Positions 6,798 to 16,155 of a stretch of 64,000 nucleotides of DNA are shown here, in pieces (position 1 is the stretch's first letter; each line of letters opens with the position of its first letter). A program made the translations under genes and the position numbers. The stretch spans positions 1,922,001 to 1,986,000 of the forward strand of contig CAWAVB010000001.1 in assembly GCA_963785415.1 (NCBI GenBank), in the 5' to 3' direction. The notes beneath the pieces are model-generated. The model was not told the origin of the DNA. It did not search any database and was given only the letters and a program-made list of their open reading frames with translations. The stretch comes from Bog-793 sp963785415 (GTDB lineage Bacteria; Actinomycetota; Acidimicrobiia; Acidimicrobiales; Bog-793).

Positions 6798-8464
6798 TCC
6801 TCAGCGTCACCCGCGAAGAGGTCGCCGAACGCGCCGCAGCGATTGCCACCACCTACCGCCGCCCGACCGTGAACGGCGTCTGTGTCGCCGACGGCTTCGG
6901 AGCGCGGGTCACCGTCGAGCGCGGCGCGCTCGTCATCGCCGACGGCATCGGCGAGGATCGGCGCACCCGGCGCTTCGACAAGGCAACGCACGGGCTCTCC
7001 CGGATTGTCGTCATGGCGAGCTCCGAGGGGTTCGTCACGCTCGAGGCGCTGCGCTGGTGCCAGCGCCTCGGCATCGCCGTGCTCGCGCTCGGAGCCGACG
7101 GCACTCCGTCGCTCGCCTCGACGCCTCGCACGACCGATGATGCCCGCCTCCGCCGTACTCAGGCGCTCGCGCCCTTCGAGCCATATGGCCTCGATGTCGC
7201 CCGATGGCTGATGTCCCGCAAGATCATGGGTCAGGGAAAGCTGGTGCTTCGGCGCTTCGACGACTCAGTGTCGGCCGAGACGATTAGTGACCTCGTCCTC
7301 GCCATCGAAGGTGCCGAGACAATCGACGAGCTGCGCCAGCTCGAAGCGAGCGCCGCGGCCCTCTACTTTGGGGCCTGGTCGGGACGGGCCGAGTGCGTCC
7401 CGACCTTTGCGACCAAGGACCGGCGCCGCATCCCGCCTCACTGGTCACGCTACGAAGGGCGTCGCTCGGTGCTCGCGTCTGCCGCCTCGAACCGCAAGGC
7501 AGAGCGGCCCGTGAACGCGCTGCTGAACTACCTCTACTCGCTCGTCGAGGCGGAGGCGATCCTCGCCTGCCAGGCCGTCGGGGTCGACCCCGGGCTCGGT
7601 ATCGTCCACGCCGACGCCAAAGGGCGCCAGTCGCTGGCACTGGACCTCATGGAGCCGGTGCGGCCCGAGGTCGACGCCTTCGTGCTCGACATGGTCGAGC
7701 GCCGCACATTCCGTAAGGCGGAGTTCACGGAGACCAGCGACGGGCACGTCCGCCTGCTCGCGCCGCTCACCCATGAGCTGGCCGAGACGATGCCCCAGTG
7801 GACCAAGTCGCTCGGTCCGATCGCCGAGCACGTCGCCCACACCTTCGGCAAGGCGATGGACGGAACGTACTCGGCGGCAACCCCGCTGACGTCCCGCCGC
7901 CTTCGCGATGCACAGGCAGTCGTGAAGGCGCGCAAGGTCGAGGCGTCTCGTCGTGCGACTGCCGACAGGGTCCTCCAGCGCCCACCCGTTCAGCCGGTCG
8001 CTCTTGCCTTGTGGACCTGTCCCGACTGCGGAGGAGCCGTCACGAACCCCCGTCACGTCCGGTGCGACAAGTGCATCGCCGCCGACCCCGCGCAGGCACC
8101 CGAGATCAGGGGCCGGCGGGGCGCCGCCATCGCGACCCGTAAACGGGCGCTCTCTGAGTGGGACAAGGCCAATCCCGACTCGGCCTACGACCCGGAACTG
8201 TTCCCGCGGGAGATCCTGCCGAGGCTGCAGATCGTGAAACTCTCCGAGATTGCCGAGGCGGCCGGCTGCTCGAAGGCGTCCGCCAGCGACATCAGGCGTG
8301 GAAAGTGGACGCCGCACATCTCGACCTGGCCGGCGCTCGCGGACCTCGTCAGGATCGAGGTGCCTTGCGTCGCCTCTGGAGGCCTCGCGAACACCCGCGG
8401 AGTACCGTCAACGTCAACAAAGAGGAGCAGGGACGATGACCATTCCCACGCAGCTCGGCGGTGA
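6782..8464 (+). CDS. cas1: stand-alone Cas1-like integrase with zinc ribbon and HTH
   Basis: 560 aa, far longer than the usual 300-340 aa of Cas1. Residues 1-375 are a Cas1 fold with the metal-binding residues in place: NYLYSLVEAEA (E258), GLGIVHAD (H276) and SLALDLMEPVRPEVD (D288, E291). After a short linker comes a zinc ribbon (CPDC at 413-416, CDKC at 428-431) and then an HTH-like segment (LSEIAEAAGCSKASASDIRRG, about 487-507). In CRISPR systems Cas1 integrates spacers with Cas2; in casposons a Cas1 with a C-terminal HTH integrates the transposon. Here no cas2, no effector gene and no repeat array are visible, so it is a solo Cas1. It overlaps the membrane-protein gene upstream and the next gene downstream. 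An integrase/recombinase role is inferred from the intact active site. Confidence 0.85.
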   Translation: MRDAVVLSVTREEVAERAAAIATTYRRPTVNGVCVADGFGARVTVERGALVIADGIGEDRRTRRFDKATHGLSRIVVMASSEGFVTLEALRWCQRLGIAVLALGADGTPSLASTPRTTDDARLRRTQALAPFEPYGLDVARWLMSRKIMGQGKLVLRRFDDSVSAETISDLVLAIEGAETIDELRQLEASAAALYFGAWSGRAECVPTFATKDRRRIPPHWSRYEGRRSVLASAASNRKAERPVNALLNYLYSLVEAEAILACQAVGVDPGLGIVHADAKGRQSLALDLMEPVRPEVDAFVLDMVERRTFRKAEFTETSDGHVRLLAPLTHELAETMPQWTKSLGPIAEHVAHTFGKAMDGTYSAATPLTSRRLRDAQAVVKARKVEASRRATADRVLQRPPVQPVALALWTCPDCGGAVTNPRHVRCDKCIAADPAQAPEIRGRRGAAIATRKRALSEWDKANPDSAYDPELFPREILPRLQIVKLSEIAEAAGCSKASASDIRRGKWTPHISTWPALADLVRIEVPCVASGGLANTRGVPSTSTKRSRDDDHSHAARR

Positions 8465-8957
8465 CCTCACACGCGATGACCTCGCGATGTGGAGGCGCGA
8501 GGCCCGCGCTTACGAGGACGGATACAAACAGGGAATCGCCGACCAGCTCGGCCCAACGCGTCGCAAGCTCGCGGAGGCGGGCGCCACGGGCGCGCTCCTC
8601 GTGTGGGCGCTCGGCCGACGACGGCACCCGCTCGGGACGCTGTTCATCCTCGGCGGACTCGCAGCTCTCGTCGCAGCCATGGCGATCTTCTGGGCGCTCG
8701 TCGCCATCGCACTCGTTATCGGAGCGGTCGCGTTCGTCGCCTGCAAAGGACGGCGCGTATCCGGAGCAACCTGGTCGGTCCTCCTCGCGGCCGCGATCGT
8801 CTTCGCGGCCATCCTTCCCGTGTCACTCTGCCTGACCCTTTCCGCAGGTCTCGGCGCCGCTCTCGCGAGTCGCAAGACGCGAGCTGCGCAACCACCCGAA
8901 CTCGCCCCACCGCGCCGTGTCTACGTCGCGGACACCGATCACGATCCGCCGTTCTAA
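8436..8957 (+). CDS. membrane protein, last gene of solo-Cas1 cluster
   Basis: 173 aa with ATG at 8436 inside the end of cas1, preceded by AGAGGAG about ten bases upstream. Residues 10-45 form a charged cytoplasmic helix (RREARAYEDGYKQGIADQLG). Three to four hydrophobic segments follow (GTLFILGGLAALVAAMAIF, ALVAIALVIGAVAFVA, SVLLAAAIVFAAILPVSL). A polar tail ends in DTDHDPPF. I recognise no family. The coupling to cas1 suggests that the two products act together, perhaps at the membrane. A weak inverted repeat follows at 8961-8988. Confidence 0.6.
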   Translation: MTIPTQLGGDLTRDDLAMWRREARAYEDGYKQGIADQLGPTRRKLAEAGATGALLVWALGRRRHPLGTLFILGGLAALVAAMAIFWALVAIALVIGAVAFVACKGRRVSGATWSVLLAAAIVFAAILPVSLCLTLSAGLGAALASRKTRAAQPPELAPPRRVYVADTDHDPPF

Positions 8958-8960
8958 ATC

Positions 8961-8988
8961 GAGCCCGCGCGGTCAGGCCGGCGGGTTC
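8961..8988 (+). terminator. possible hairpin ending the Cas1 unit
   Basis: GAGCCCGC at 8961-8968 can pair with GCGGGTTC at 8981-8988 (eight pairs, one of them G-U) three bases after the stop of the membrane gene. No T-run follows, so it may be a weak terminator or only a chance GC hairpin. Confidence 0.3.
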
Positions 8989-9061
8989 TCGGTCCCCTCT
9001 CGGCGCGCACCTACCAGGTAGCGTGACCGCAACGCTTAGTAGTGCTGGTGAGAGGAAGGAC

Positions 9062-12000
9062 GTGCCGGGCTTCGACCTCGTAACCTGTCTTGCCCGTCTC
9101 GCGGAGCGGAACCCGGGAAGAACCGAGGCGGACATCCAGGCGGACGTCCGCGACCTCCTCCTATTCGGCGAATTCGCCCTCGGCGAGGAGCAGGTCCGCC
9201 TCGAGTCACCAGCACCCGATCGGCGGCGAATCGACGTCGAGGTCGGCGCGCTCGTCATCGAGTGCAAGCGGGATCTACGAGCGAAGAAGACGCTCGACGA
9301 GGGTGAGCAGCAGCTCGCCGGCTACCTCGCCGACCGCGAGGGAGTGAACGGTGGCACCTACGTCGGCATCCTCACCGACGGAATCGATTGGTTCTGCTAC
9401 CGGAGAGTCATGGACGGCGCCGAGAAGGTGGCTGATTTCGAGCTCCGCTCGGGACAGATCGACGAGCGCCGCTTTCGATGGTGGCTCGGTTCACTGCTCG
9501 CGACCGAGCGACAGATCGCGCCGACTGCGGCGTCAATCAGGGAACGACTGGGCAGTGACTCGCCTAGTTGCCAGCTCGCATTGAGGGAGCTCGGCGACCT
9601 GTGGTCGTCTTCCGCCGCACGCCATCCCGAAGTGCAGCTCAAGCGCGCTCTCTGGGCCAAGCTGCTCAGGACCGCGCTCGGGACCCAGTTCGAGGACGAT
9701 GACAAGCTGTTCGTCGAGCACACCTACCTCGTCCTCGTCGCCACTCTTATTGCACACGTCGTCATTGGCTTCGAGTCGTCCGAACTCCAACAATCTCCGG
9801 CGACGGTTCTTTCGGGCCAGCTCTTCGCGCGGTCGAACATCCGAGGAGTGGGCGAGGCAGGGTTTTTCGATTGGGTCCTCGACGTGCCTGGCGGTGCGTC
9901 GATCGTCTCGGACCTCGCTCGCCGCCTTTCTGTCTTCTCCTGGTCTGGAGTCGACCACGATGTGCTCAAGGCGCTCTACCAGTCGGTCATCTCCCCGGAG
10001 ACCCGCCACCGCCTTGGCGAGTACTACACGCCCGACTGGTTGGCGCAGCGCATCGTCGAGACGGTCGTCATCGATCCGCTCGAGAGCCGAGTCCTCGACC
10101 CGGCCTGCGGTTCGGGGACGTTCCTCTTCCACGCGGTCCGCCGCTACCTCGACGCTGCCGACAGCGCTGGGATAAAGCTTCAGACCGCGGTCGCCCAAGT
10201 CGTCGAACACGTTTTCGGCATGGATCTTCATCCAGTCGCCGTCGTCCTTGCCCAGGTGACCTACCTGCTCGCGATCGGGACTGAGCGGGTGGTCGAAGCG
10301 GATACGGCGCTTTCAATCCCCGTCTACCTCGGGGACTCAATGCGGTGGGAGATCGAAGAGGAAACGTATTTCTCTCCGTCAGGTGAGATTGTCGTGCCGA
10401 CTGGAGAAGGTCAATCGATGTTCGCGACTGAGGAGCTGCGCTTCCCTGCCTCGGTCGTCTCTGACCCCAGCCGCTTCGATCGCCTCGTCGACGCGCTCGC
10501 GACCCGTGCAGCGGATCGTCGACGTGGTGAGAAACCGCTCCCAATCGGAGGGGTACTCGCGACTTTTGCCGTCTCCCAGTCAGATCGCCCGGTCCTCGAG
10601 GCAACCTATCGCCAGCTGTGCGATCTTCACGATCAGGAGCGGAACCACATCTGGGGTTACTTCGTTCGCAATCAAGCCCGCCCGACGTGGTTCACCGCGC
10701 TGGCAAACCGGGTCGACGCGCTCGTCGGGAACCCTCCGTGGCTCTCTTATCGTTTCATGCCTGCGTCGATGCAGGATGTCTTTGAGCGTCGCGCGAAGGA
10801 GCGCAAGCTCTGGGTTGGCGGTGCCCGGGGGCGGACAACCCAGCAGGATCTCTCCGCGTTCTTTGTCGCGCGCTCGATCGAGCTCTACTTGCGGGTCGGA
10901 GGCCGGTTCGGTTTCGTCATGCCGCTGGCTGCCCTCTCGCGCCAGACCTACGCGGGATTCCGGGAGGCTGATTACTCCTCAAAGACCGAGACCTGCGCCG
11001 TCGCCTTTGAGGTGCCTTGGGACCTGGACGCTGTCGATCCCGACCCCTTTCCCGTTCCGTCGAGCGTCGTTCACGGCATGAGGGTGGCCTCGAGCTCATA
11101 CACCGAGCGGGTGCCGCTGCCGGCGACTCGCCTCGTCGCCCAGGGTCGTGTCGATGAACACGGCGGGACGGACGGCGCGCGTGGGGTTACCTGGACGCTC
11201 ACCGTTCCGGACGCTGACCGGGTGACCTACACAGGAATGAACTCGCCATATTCGAAACGCTTTCGGGACGGTGCGATCCTTTATCCGCGGATGCTCATCT
11301 TCGTCGAGGTTGAAGAACCGGGGCCGCTCCAACCGAAAGCGCATCGCGCGGTGCGCTCGCGACGTGGGCGACTCGATAAGGAGCCTTGGCGCTCCCTTCC
11401 CGACCACACCGGCGTCGTTGAACAAATCTTCCTCCGCCACGCCTACCTCGGCGAGCACTGTCTCCCCTTCCGAATGCTCCCTCCTGCAGACACCGTGATC
11501 CCTTTCGACGGCAAGGGGATGCTCTCTGGAGACAACGATCGGATCGACCGCTACCCGGGACTCGCCGAATGGTGGCGCGCCGCAGAGCGGACATGGATCG
11601 AGCACCGCAGCTCCGACAAGCGGACGCTTCTGGAGCAGATCGACTACATCGGGCAACTCGCGGCGCAGTCCCCGACCTCTGCCATCCGAGTGGTTTACAC
11701 AAAGTCCGGCAACTACTTGACGTCGGCTGTAGTCACAGACGATTCGGCAGTTATCGACCACATGCTGTATTGGGGCGCGGCAGCGACGATGGAGGAGGCG
11801 TTCTACCTCACTGCGATCCTGAATTCTCCGGCGCTCGGCGAACTCGTTGCCCCCTACCAGTCCAGGGGTGCATTCGGGGCACGCCACTTCGACAAGTACG
11901 TGTGGTACCCACCAATTCCCGAGTACGACGGCGAGAATCCCGACCACCGTCGACTCGCCGAGCTCGCAGAACGCGCCGAGGCGATCGTTGCCGCGGTCGA

Positions 12001-12124
12001 AATTGCTCCTAGCGTCGGCTTCCAGCGGGCACGCGGGTTGCTTCGCCAGTCTCTGGCAGACGCGGGAGTATTCGCCGAGATCGATGCCGCGCTGAGGTCC
12101 GTTCTCACCCGTTCGACCCAGTAG
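9062..12124 (+). CDS. single-chain restriction-modification enzyme (type IIG-like)
   Basis: 1020-aa protein combining nuclease and N6-adenine methyltransferase. The N-terminal domain has a PD-(D/E)XK core (RRRIDVEVGALVIECKRD; D58, E67, K69) as in type I HsdR/type IIG nucleases. The SAM-binding motif I VLDPACGSGTF is at about 344-354 and the catalytic motif IV GNPPW at about 556-560, the NPPW variant typical of DNA adenine methylation. The C-terminal third (including GAFGARHFDKYVWYPPIP) resembles the target-recognition part of Eco57I/MmeI-type enzymes. The GTG at 9062 is preceded by AGAGGAAGGA; it starts 104 nt after the Cas1 unit. Methylase and nuclease in one chain means no separate specificity subunit is needed. 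A BREX PglX-like or DISARM-like methylase is an alternative, but no partner genes are present. Confidence 0.82.
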   Translation: MPGFDLVTCLARLAERNPGRTEADIQADVRDLLLFGEFALGEEQVRLESPAPDRRRIDVEVGALVIECKRDLRAKKTLDEGEQQLAGYLADREGVNGGTYVGILTDGIDWFCYRRVMDGAEKVADFELRSGQIDERRFRWWLGSLLATERQIAPTAASIRERLGSDSPSCQLALRELGDLWSSSAARHPEVQLKRALWAKLLRTALGTQFEDDDKLFVEHTYLVLVATLIAHVVIGFESSELQQSPATVLSGQLFARSNIRGVGEAGFFDWVLDVPGGASIVSDLARRLSVFSWSGVDHDVLKALYQSVISPETRHRLGEYYTPDWLAQRIVETVVIDPLESRVLDPACGSGTFLFHAVRRYLDAADSAGIKLQTAVAQVVEHVFGMDLHPVAVVLAQVTYLLAIGTERVVEADTALSIPVYLGDSMRWEIEEETYFSPSGEIVVPTGEGQSMFATEELRFPASVVSDPSRFDRLVDALATRAADRRRGEKPLPIGGVLATFAVSQSDRPVLEATYRQLCDLHDQERNHIWGYFVRNQARPTWFTALANRVDALVGNPPWLSYRFMPASMQDVFERRAKERKLWVGGARGRTTQQDLSAFFVARSIELYLRVGGRFGFVMPLAALSRQTYAGFREADYSSKTETCAVAFEVPWDLDAVDPDPFPVPSSVVHGMRVASSSYTERVPLPATRLVAQGRVDEHGGTDGARGVTWTLTVPDADRVTYTGMNSPYSKRFRDGAILYPRMLIFVEVEEPGPLQPKAHRAVRSRRGRLDKEPWRSLPDHTGVVEQIFLRHAYLGEHCLPFRMLPPADTVIPFDGKGMLSGDNDRIDRYPGLAEWWRAAERTWIEHRSSDKRTLLEQIDYIGQLAAQSPTSAIRVVYTKSGNYLTSAVVTDDSAVIDHMLYWGAAATMEEAFYLTAILNSPALGELVAPYQSRGAFGARHFDKYVWYPPIPEYDGENPDHRRLAELAERAEAIVAAVEIAPSVGFQRARGLLRQSLADAGVFAEIDAALRSVLTRSTQ

Positions 12125-12358
12125 ATCGGAGCAGGGCACACACAGGGCGAGGGACGGGCGCGTGGCGTCAGCCCGTGGCGGACCGCGTGGAACCGCCGCA
12201 ACGCAGTCGGGTGGACGGTCGGAGCAGGGGCTTGGGCGCCGGACGTGTCGAGAGTGGGGCCTGCCTCTAGGGCACCGCGACCCACTCACGGGCAGTAAGT
12301 AGCCCACCCGCAGGCGAAGCCCTTAGTAGCAAGTCCCCGCCAGCGGTATCGTCCTTAT

Positions 12359-13240
12359 GTGGCTGAGATTACGAACAAGCGGCAAGGCGAGATTCAGCAG
12401 GCCGTGCTCAAAGTGCTGAAGGACGCCGGTGAAGAGCTACCGGCCCGCGAAGTGATACGGCGCGTGGAGCACGAGTTACCGCCGACGAAGTTCGAAAGCG
12501 CCGATTATCCGAGCAGGCCGGGTGTCCGTCGCTTTGACAAGGTCGTCCGGTTCAACACGATCGGACCGGTGAAGGCAGGCTGGCTCATCAAGGCGCAGGG
12601 AAAGTGGGCCGTGACCGAGGCGGGCCTGCAAGCCGTGACGGCATTTCCGGATCCTGAGGCTCTGCATAAGGAATCTGGACGTCTCTATCGAGAGTGGAAG
12701 AAGACCCGACCCGAGGACGTAGACGTTGAGGGATCGCCTGAGGAATCCCATCCATCGGTGACGCTGGAGGAAGCAGAGGAGACGGCTCGCCAGGAGATCC
12801 GCGATTACCTGGCGATAATCCCTCCTTACGATCTTCAGGAGCTGGTTGCAGCGCTCCTGCGGGCGATGGGATACCACGTCGCCTGGGTGGCACCCCCGGG
12901 GCCCGACAAGGGCATTGACATCGTTGCCTTCACCGATCCGCTTGGTGCCTCCGGTCCGCGGATCAAGGCACAGGTCAAGCGACGCGCTGACAAGATTTCG
13001 GTTCAGGAGGTGCGCTCCTTCATCGCCGTGCTCGGGCCTACCGATGTCGGCATCTTCGTAGCCAACGGAGGCTTCACTCCCGAATCCATTACGGAAGCTC
13101 GCCTTCAGGAGAGCCGCCGAGTATCACTGTTGGCCGTGGATGACCTGCTCGATCTCTGGGTCGAGTACTACGAGAGGATCCCCGAAGCGTCGAGGGCACT
13201 GTTGCCGCTTCGGCCGATCTACTACTTGGCGCCGAGCTGA
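12359..13240 (+). CDS. mrr: Mrr-type restriction endonuclease
   Basis: 293-aa protein with the two-domain Mrr layout: an N-terminal winged-helix part (QGEIQQAVLKVLKDAGEELP, then SRPGVRRFDKVVRFNT, about 8-95) and a C-terminal Mrr catalytic fold. The catalytic pattern is LQELVAALLRAMGYHV (E161), GPDKGIDIVAF (D187) and IKAQVKRR (Q205, K207), the D-(E/Q)xK arrangement of the family. Mrr enzymes cut DNA carrying foreign methylation, so this gene and the methylase gene before it must be compatible in one cell. The start is GTG at 12359; no strong Shine-Dalgarno is visible, and an overlapping ATG at 12357 is in another frame. The 234-nt gap from the IIG gene contains nothing I recognise. Confidence 0.85.
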   Translation: MAEITNKRQGEIQQAVLKVLKDAGEELPAREVIRRVEHELPPTKFESADYPSRPGVRRFDKVVRFNTIGPVKAGWLIKAQGKWAVTEAGLQAVTAFPDPEALHKESGRLYREWKKTRPEDVDVEGSPEESHPSVTLEEAEETARQEIRDYLAIIPPYDLQELVAALLRAMGYHVAWVAPPGPDKGIDIVAFTDPLGASGPRIKAQVKRRADKISVQEVRSFIAVLGPTDVGIFVANGGFTPESITEARLQESRRVSLLAVDDLLDLWVEYYERIPEASRALLPLRPIYYLAPS

Positions 13241-13670
13241 AAATGGAGTTCAGCCGAGGCAGATACCCCTTTGACGTAGCGGGTGGTAGCAGCTTCGGGG
13301 CCCCCTGACCGAGCGGCGGTGGTGCGCGGTAAACGCCCCTCCCAATCGCACTACGTGTCCGCCGCCCCACCTGGGCGAACGTGGGCGCCTCTGTACCCAA
13401 CCCCTAGGGCGACACACCAGAGGCAGTCACTTGCTGGTGTGGACGTGAACGGGGCACGTAAGCGTGCTCTGAGAGCACCAGGGTGAGACGGTCAAGTCCG
13501 GCCGACTGGTGTACGACGACCACCACACCAACCGTTGATCGTGTCCCTAGCTGACGGCCTCCAGTGTCGCTTGCCAGTCCCAAGGGACCACCCCGTTGCC
13601 AGAAGCATGGGACCACCTCGCGCCCCGCAACGACCGGCTGGCGAGATGATCCCGGCAGCCGGTCCGCTTG

Positions 13671-14474
13671 TCAAGTGCGCCGTTGTCGGCGCGCCGGCAG
13701 AGTCTCCGTTCGGTCCGCTCCGATGGCCGGCTTTTCGTTCTGACGGTAGGACTCGCCTTCGATGACGAGCTCCCAGGCAGCGCTCTTCAGCCGGTCGACC
13801 GCGGACTGGGCCAACAGCGGGTCGGCCATGAAGCCCAGCCATTCGCTCGGGTCACGGTTCGAGGTCAGCACCGTTGCTGCGCAGTGATGCCTTTCGACGC
13901 AGATCTCGTAGATGTCGGCCGTCTCGACGGCGTCGAGGTGCTGGAGACAGAAGTCGTCGACCAGGAGGAGCTCGACTCCGATGAGTTTTCGCATCTCAGC
14001 GTCGTAGCTGGCGTCGAGACGTGCCGCTTTCAATCTCTTGAGCAACCGGTCAGCCCGTTCGAAGTGCACCCCGACGCGCCGCCGGCAGGCGATGTGGCCA
14101 AGTGCGGTGGCAAGGAACGTCTTGCCGACGCCGACCGGCCCGAGAATGAAGGCGTTGCGCGCCTGGCCGACAAAGCGCAGCGACACGAGCTCTGACCACA
14201 CCGCCCGGTCGTAGGTGATCTTGGCGGTGTCGTCCCAGGCCTCGAGTGTCATCGTCGGGTCCAGCCTGGCCGCCCGCGCCCGACGACCGGCCGAGTCGCC
14301 GTCACGGCGTTGCACCTCGTCGGAGAAGAGCTGCTCCAAGAACTCCATGTGGGTGAGCTCGTGGCTGCGAGCGAGCGCCAGGCGCTCGGGCAAGGTGTCC
14401 AGGAGACGGCCGAGCTTCAGGGATCTCATGAGCGACTTCAGCTCTGGAGAGACGCTCGGTGCGATCGTCGTCAT
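13671..14474 (-). CDS. istB: IS21-family helper ATPase IstB
   Basis: 267-aa AAA+ ATPase that assists IstA in target selection and transpososome assembly. Walker A is FILGPVGVGKTFLATALG, Walker B ELLLVDDF, and sensor-1 is ATVLTSNRDP; the N-terminal LKLGRLLDTLPERL helix is typical of IstB. The ATG at 14474 overlaps the istA stop codon (ATGA), so translation is coupled. Size and motifs are complete, so it is probably functional. Confidence 0.93.
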   Translation of the reverse strand: MTTIAPSVSPELKSLMRSLKLGRLLDTLPERLALARSHELTHMEFLEQLFSDEVQRRDGDSAGRRARAARLDPTMTLEAWDDTAKITYDRAVWSELVSLRFVGQARNAFILGPVGVGKTFLATALGHIACRRRVGVHFERADRLLKRLKAARLDASYDAEMRKLIGVELLLVDDFCLQHLDAVETADIYEICVERHHCAATVLTSNRDPSEWLGFMADPLLAQSAVDRLKSAAWELVIEGESYRQNEKPAIGADRTETLPARRQRRT

Positions 14475-16030
14475 CGTCCCGCCTCCTTGGTCGTCGCGAA
14501 CTCCGACGGGTCACGGGAGAAGCGCCCCTGTATGACGACGGGGTGGGCAGGACTCGCCTCGTGTCCGAGGTCCTCGCGTGCGCGCTCCAGCATGCGGCTC
14601 ACGAGGTTCACGTCGATCGCCTCGGCCTCAAGTGCCCGGCGACACGCCAGCTCGACGCGGCTCGGGCCCCACTTCTTCACGAGGCCCAAGAGCCGGTAGA
14701 CCTGGCGCATCTTGGTCCACGGCAATGGCGTGTCCAGCAGCGCTTCGGCGTAACGCCCGACCGCCTCGCCGTGCTGGGCCGCCAGGCGCTGCAACGCCTT
14801 GACGTCACGAGTGGCGTAGATCTCCTTGCCGGTCGGGTAGTCCGCCGGGTCGGTCGAGCGCTGACCAGGGGCCTTTCGCGGATGGACCTTGATGAGCTCG
14901 GCGCGAAAGTAGAACTTCACGGTCTTTGAGTCACGCCTGGCCTTGACGCGGCGACCGATGAACTGGTGTGGGATCGAGTAGAGCGCCTTGTCCACCTCGA
15001 CGTGGAAGTCACGGTGCACCTTCGGCTCTGACCAGCGCGGGATGTCGAAGGCTGTGCCCGGAAGCCCCAGGAGTTTGCCGAGCTCGGCGAGCCTGAACTC
15101 CTCGGCGGGCCGGCACTGGGTCGTGCCGTGGATGCGCATCCCGGCAGTCTGTTGGCACCATGTCTCGGCACGTTCCCGGCAGTCGGTGAGGTCGACGAAG
15201 CTCTCACCGGCGAAGAAGTTGTTCCGCACGTAGGGCACGACTCTTTCCACGCGAGGTTTGTCGGTCGGCGTCGCGACGCGGGCGGCGTCGATCACAAAGC
15301 CCCGTGCCTGGGCGTACTCGAGGAACGTGTCGTTGAAGCGAGGGGCGGTGTTCTCCGCTGCGGTGACGATCGAGCTCATGTTGTCGGGAATGACGACGGG
15401 GAAGATCCCGCCGAAGAACCACCAGGCCGCCTCGAAGCCCTTGATCACCTCCTCGGTGGTCTGGCGAAACGTCGGCCACACGAACTGGTGGCGGCTGTAG
15501 CACGCCGTGAAGATGAGCCCCCAGCACACACGGCGATGCTCGCCGTCGGCCACGAGCCCGAGACGGCCGAAGTCGACTTGGCACTCGACACCAGGCGGCG
15601 GGTCGTCCACCCGCACCGTCGTCTTGCGCCTGCCGGCACCACAGCGCTCGACGGCAAAGCGCGCCAAGGTGCGGTGCGGGACCTCTATCCCGCGGCGATG
15701 GAGCAGTATCCCGATCTTGACGACGGTGAGGCCGTCGTCCACCCACTTGGTGATCTGGTCTTCCTGGGCGGCCAGAACCCTCCACGCCTCCCCGTGGCCG
15801 TCGGGCCGGTGCGGGCGAACCCGTTCCACCATCTGGCCGATCAGCTCGTCGGTGAGCTGCTCCTCGCCACCTGAGCGGTCAAGGCCGAGCTCGATCGCAG
15901 CTGAGATGTAACGCCTTGCCGTCTTGCGGTCGATGCCGATCCCGTGGGCGATCGGGCGCTCACCCTCACCTTTCAGCCAGCGGCGAAGCGCCTCTTTGAT
16001 TTGGACCACCGATACCTCCCTGAACGCCAT
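14471..16030 (-). CDS. istA: IS21-family transposase IstA
   Basis: 519-aa DDE transposase. The N-terminal HTH (VSVVQIKEALRRWLKGEGER, then GIDRKTARRYISA) binds the element ends. The catalytic core shows VECQVDFGRLG (first Asp), FPVVIPDNMSS (second Asp) and the later KPRVERVVPYVR (Glu), followed by a C-terminal beta-barrel region. It is divergent from the second IS21 element's IstA at 44412-45896, so the two elements are different insertions rather than copies. No frame break is seen. Confidence 0.93.
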   Translation of the reverse strand: MAFREVSVVQIKEALRRWLKGEGERPIAHGIGIDRKTARRYISAAIELGLDRSGGEEQLTDELIGQMVERVRPHRPDGHGEAWRVLAAQEDQITKWVDDGLTVVKIGILLHRRGIEVPHRTLARFAVERCGAGRRKTTVRVDDPPPGVECQVDFGRLGLVADGEHRRVCWGLIFTACYSRHQFVWPTFRQTTEEVIKGFEAAWWFFGGIFPVVIPDNMSSIVTAAENTAPRFNDTFLEYAQARGFVIDAARVATPTDKPRVERVVPYVRNNFFAGESFVDLTDCRERAETWCQQTAGMRIHGTTQCRPAEEFRLAELGKLLGLPGTAFDIPRWSEPKVHRDFHVEVDKALYSIPHQFIGRRVKARRDSKTVKFYFRAELIKVHPRKAPGQRSTDPADYPTGKEIYATRDVKALQRLAAQHGEAVGRYAEALLDTPLPWTKMRQVYRLLGLVKKWGPSRVELACRRALEAEAIDVNLVSRMLERAREDLGHEASPAHPVVIQGRFSRDPSEFATTKEAGR

Positions 16031-16155
16031 CAGGCCTCCTCGGAAACAGCCTCGGAGGCCCAGCCGAATATCTCGTCGGCCGGAGGTGGTGGATGCTCAG
16101 GGTGGTCCCATGACTGGCAACGGGGGTGGTCCCATGCCGCTGGCAAAACCAGCGG

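Noticed and set aside
5870..9060. CRISPR array next to the Cas1 gene
   Set aside because: I looked for regularly spaced 20-40 bp repeats on both sides of cas1 and elsewhere and saw none; no cas2 or effector gene is present either.
11096..12307. 403-codon open frame on the minus strand
   Set aside because: It is a shadow of the C-terminal part of the type IIG-like enzyme and shows no recognisable motif.
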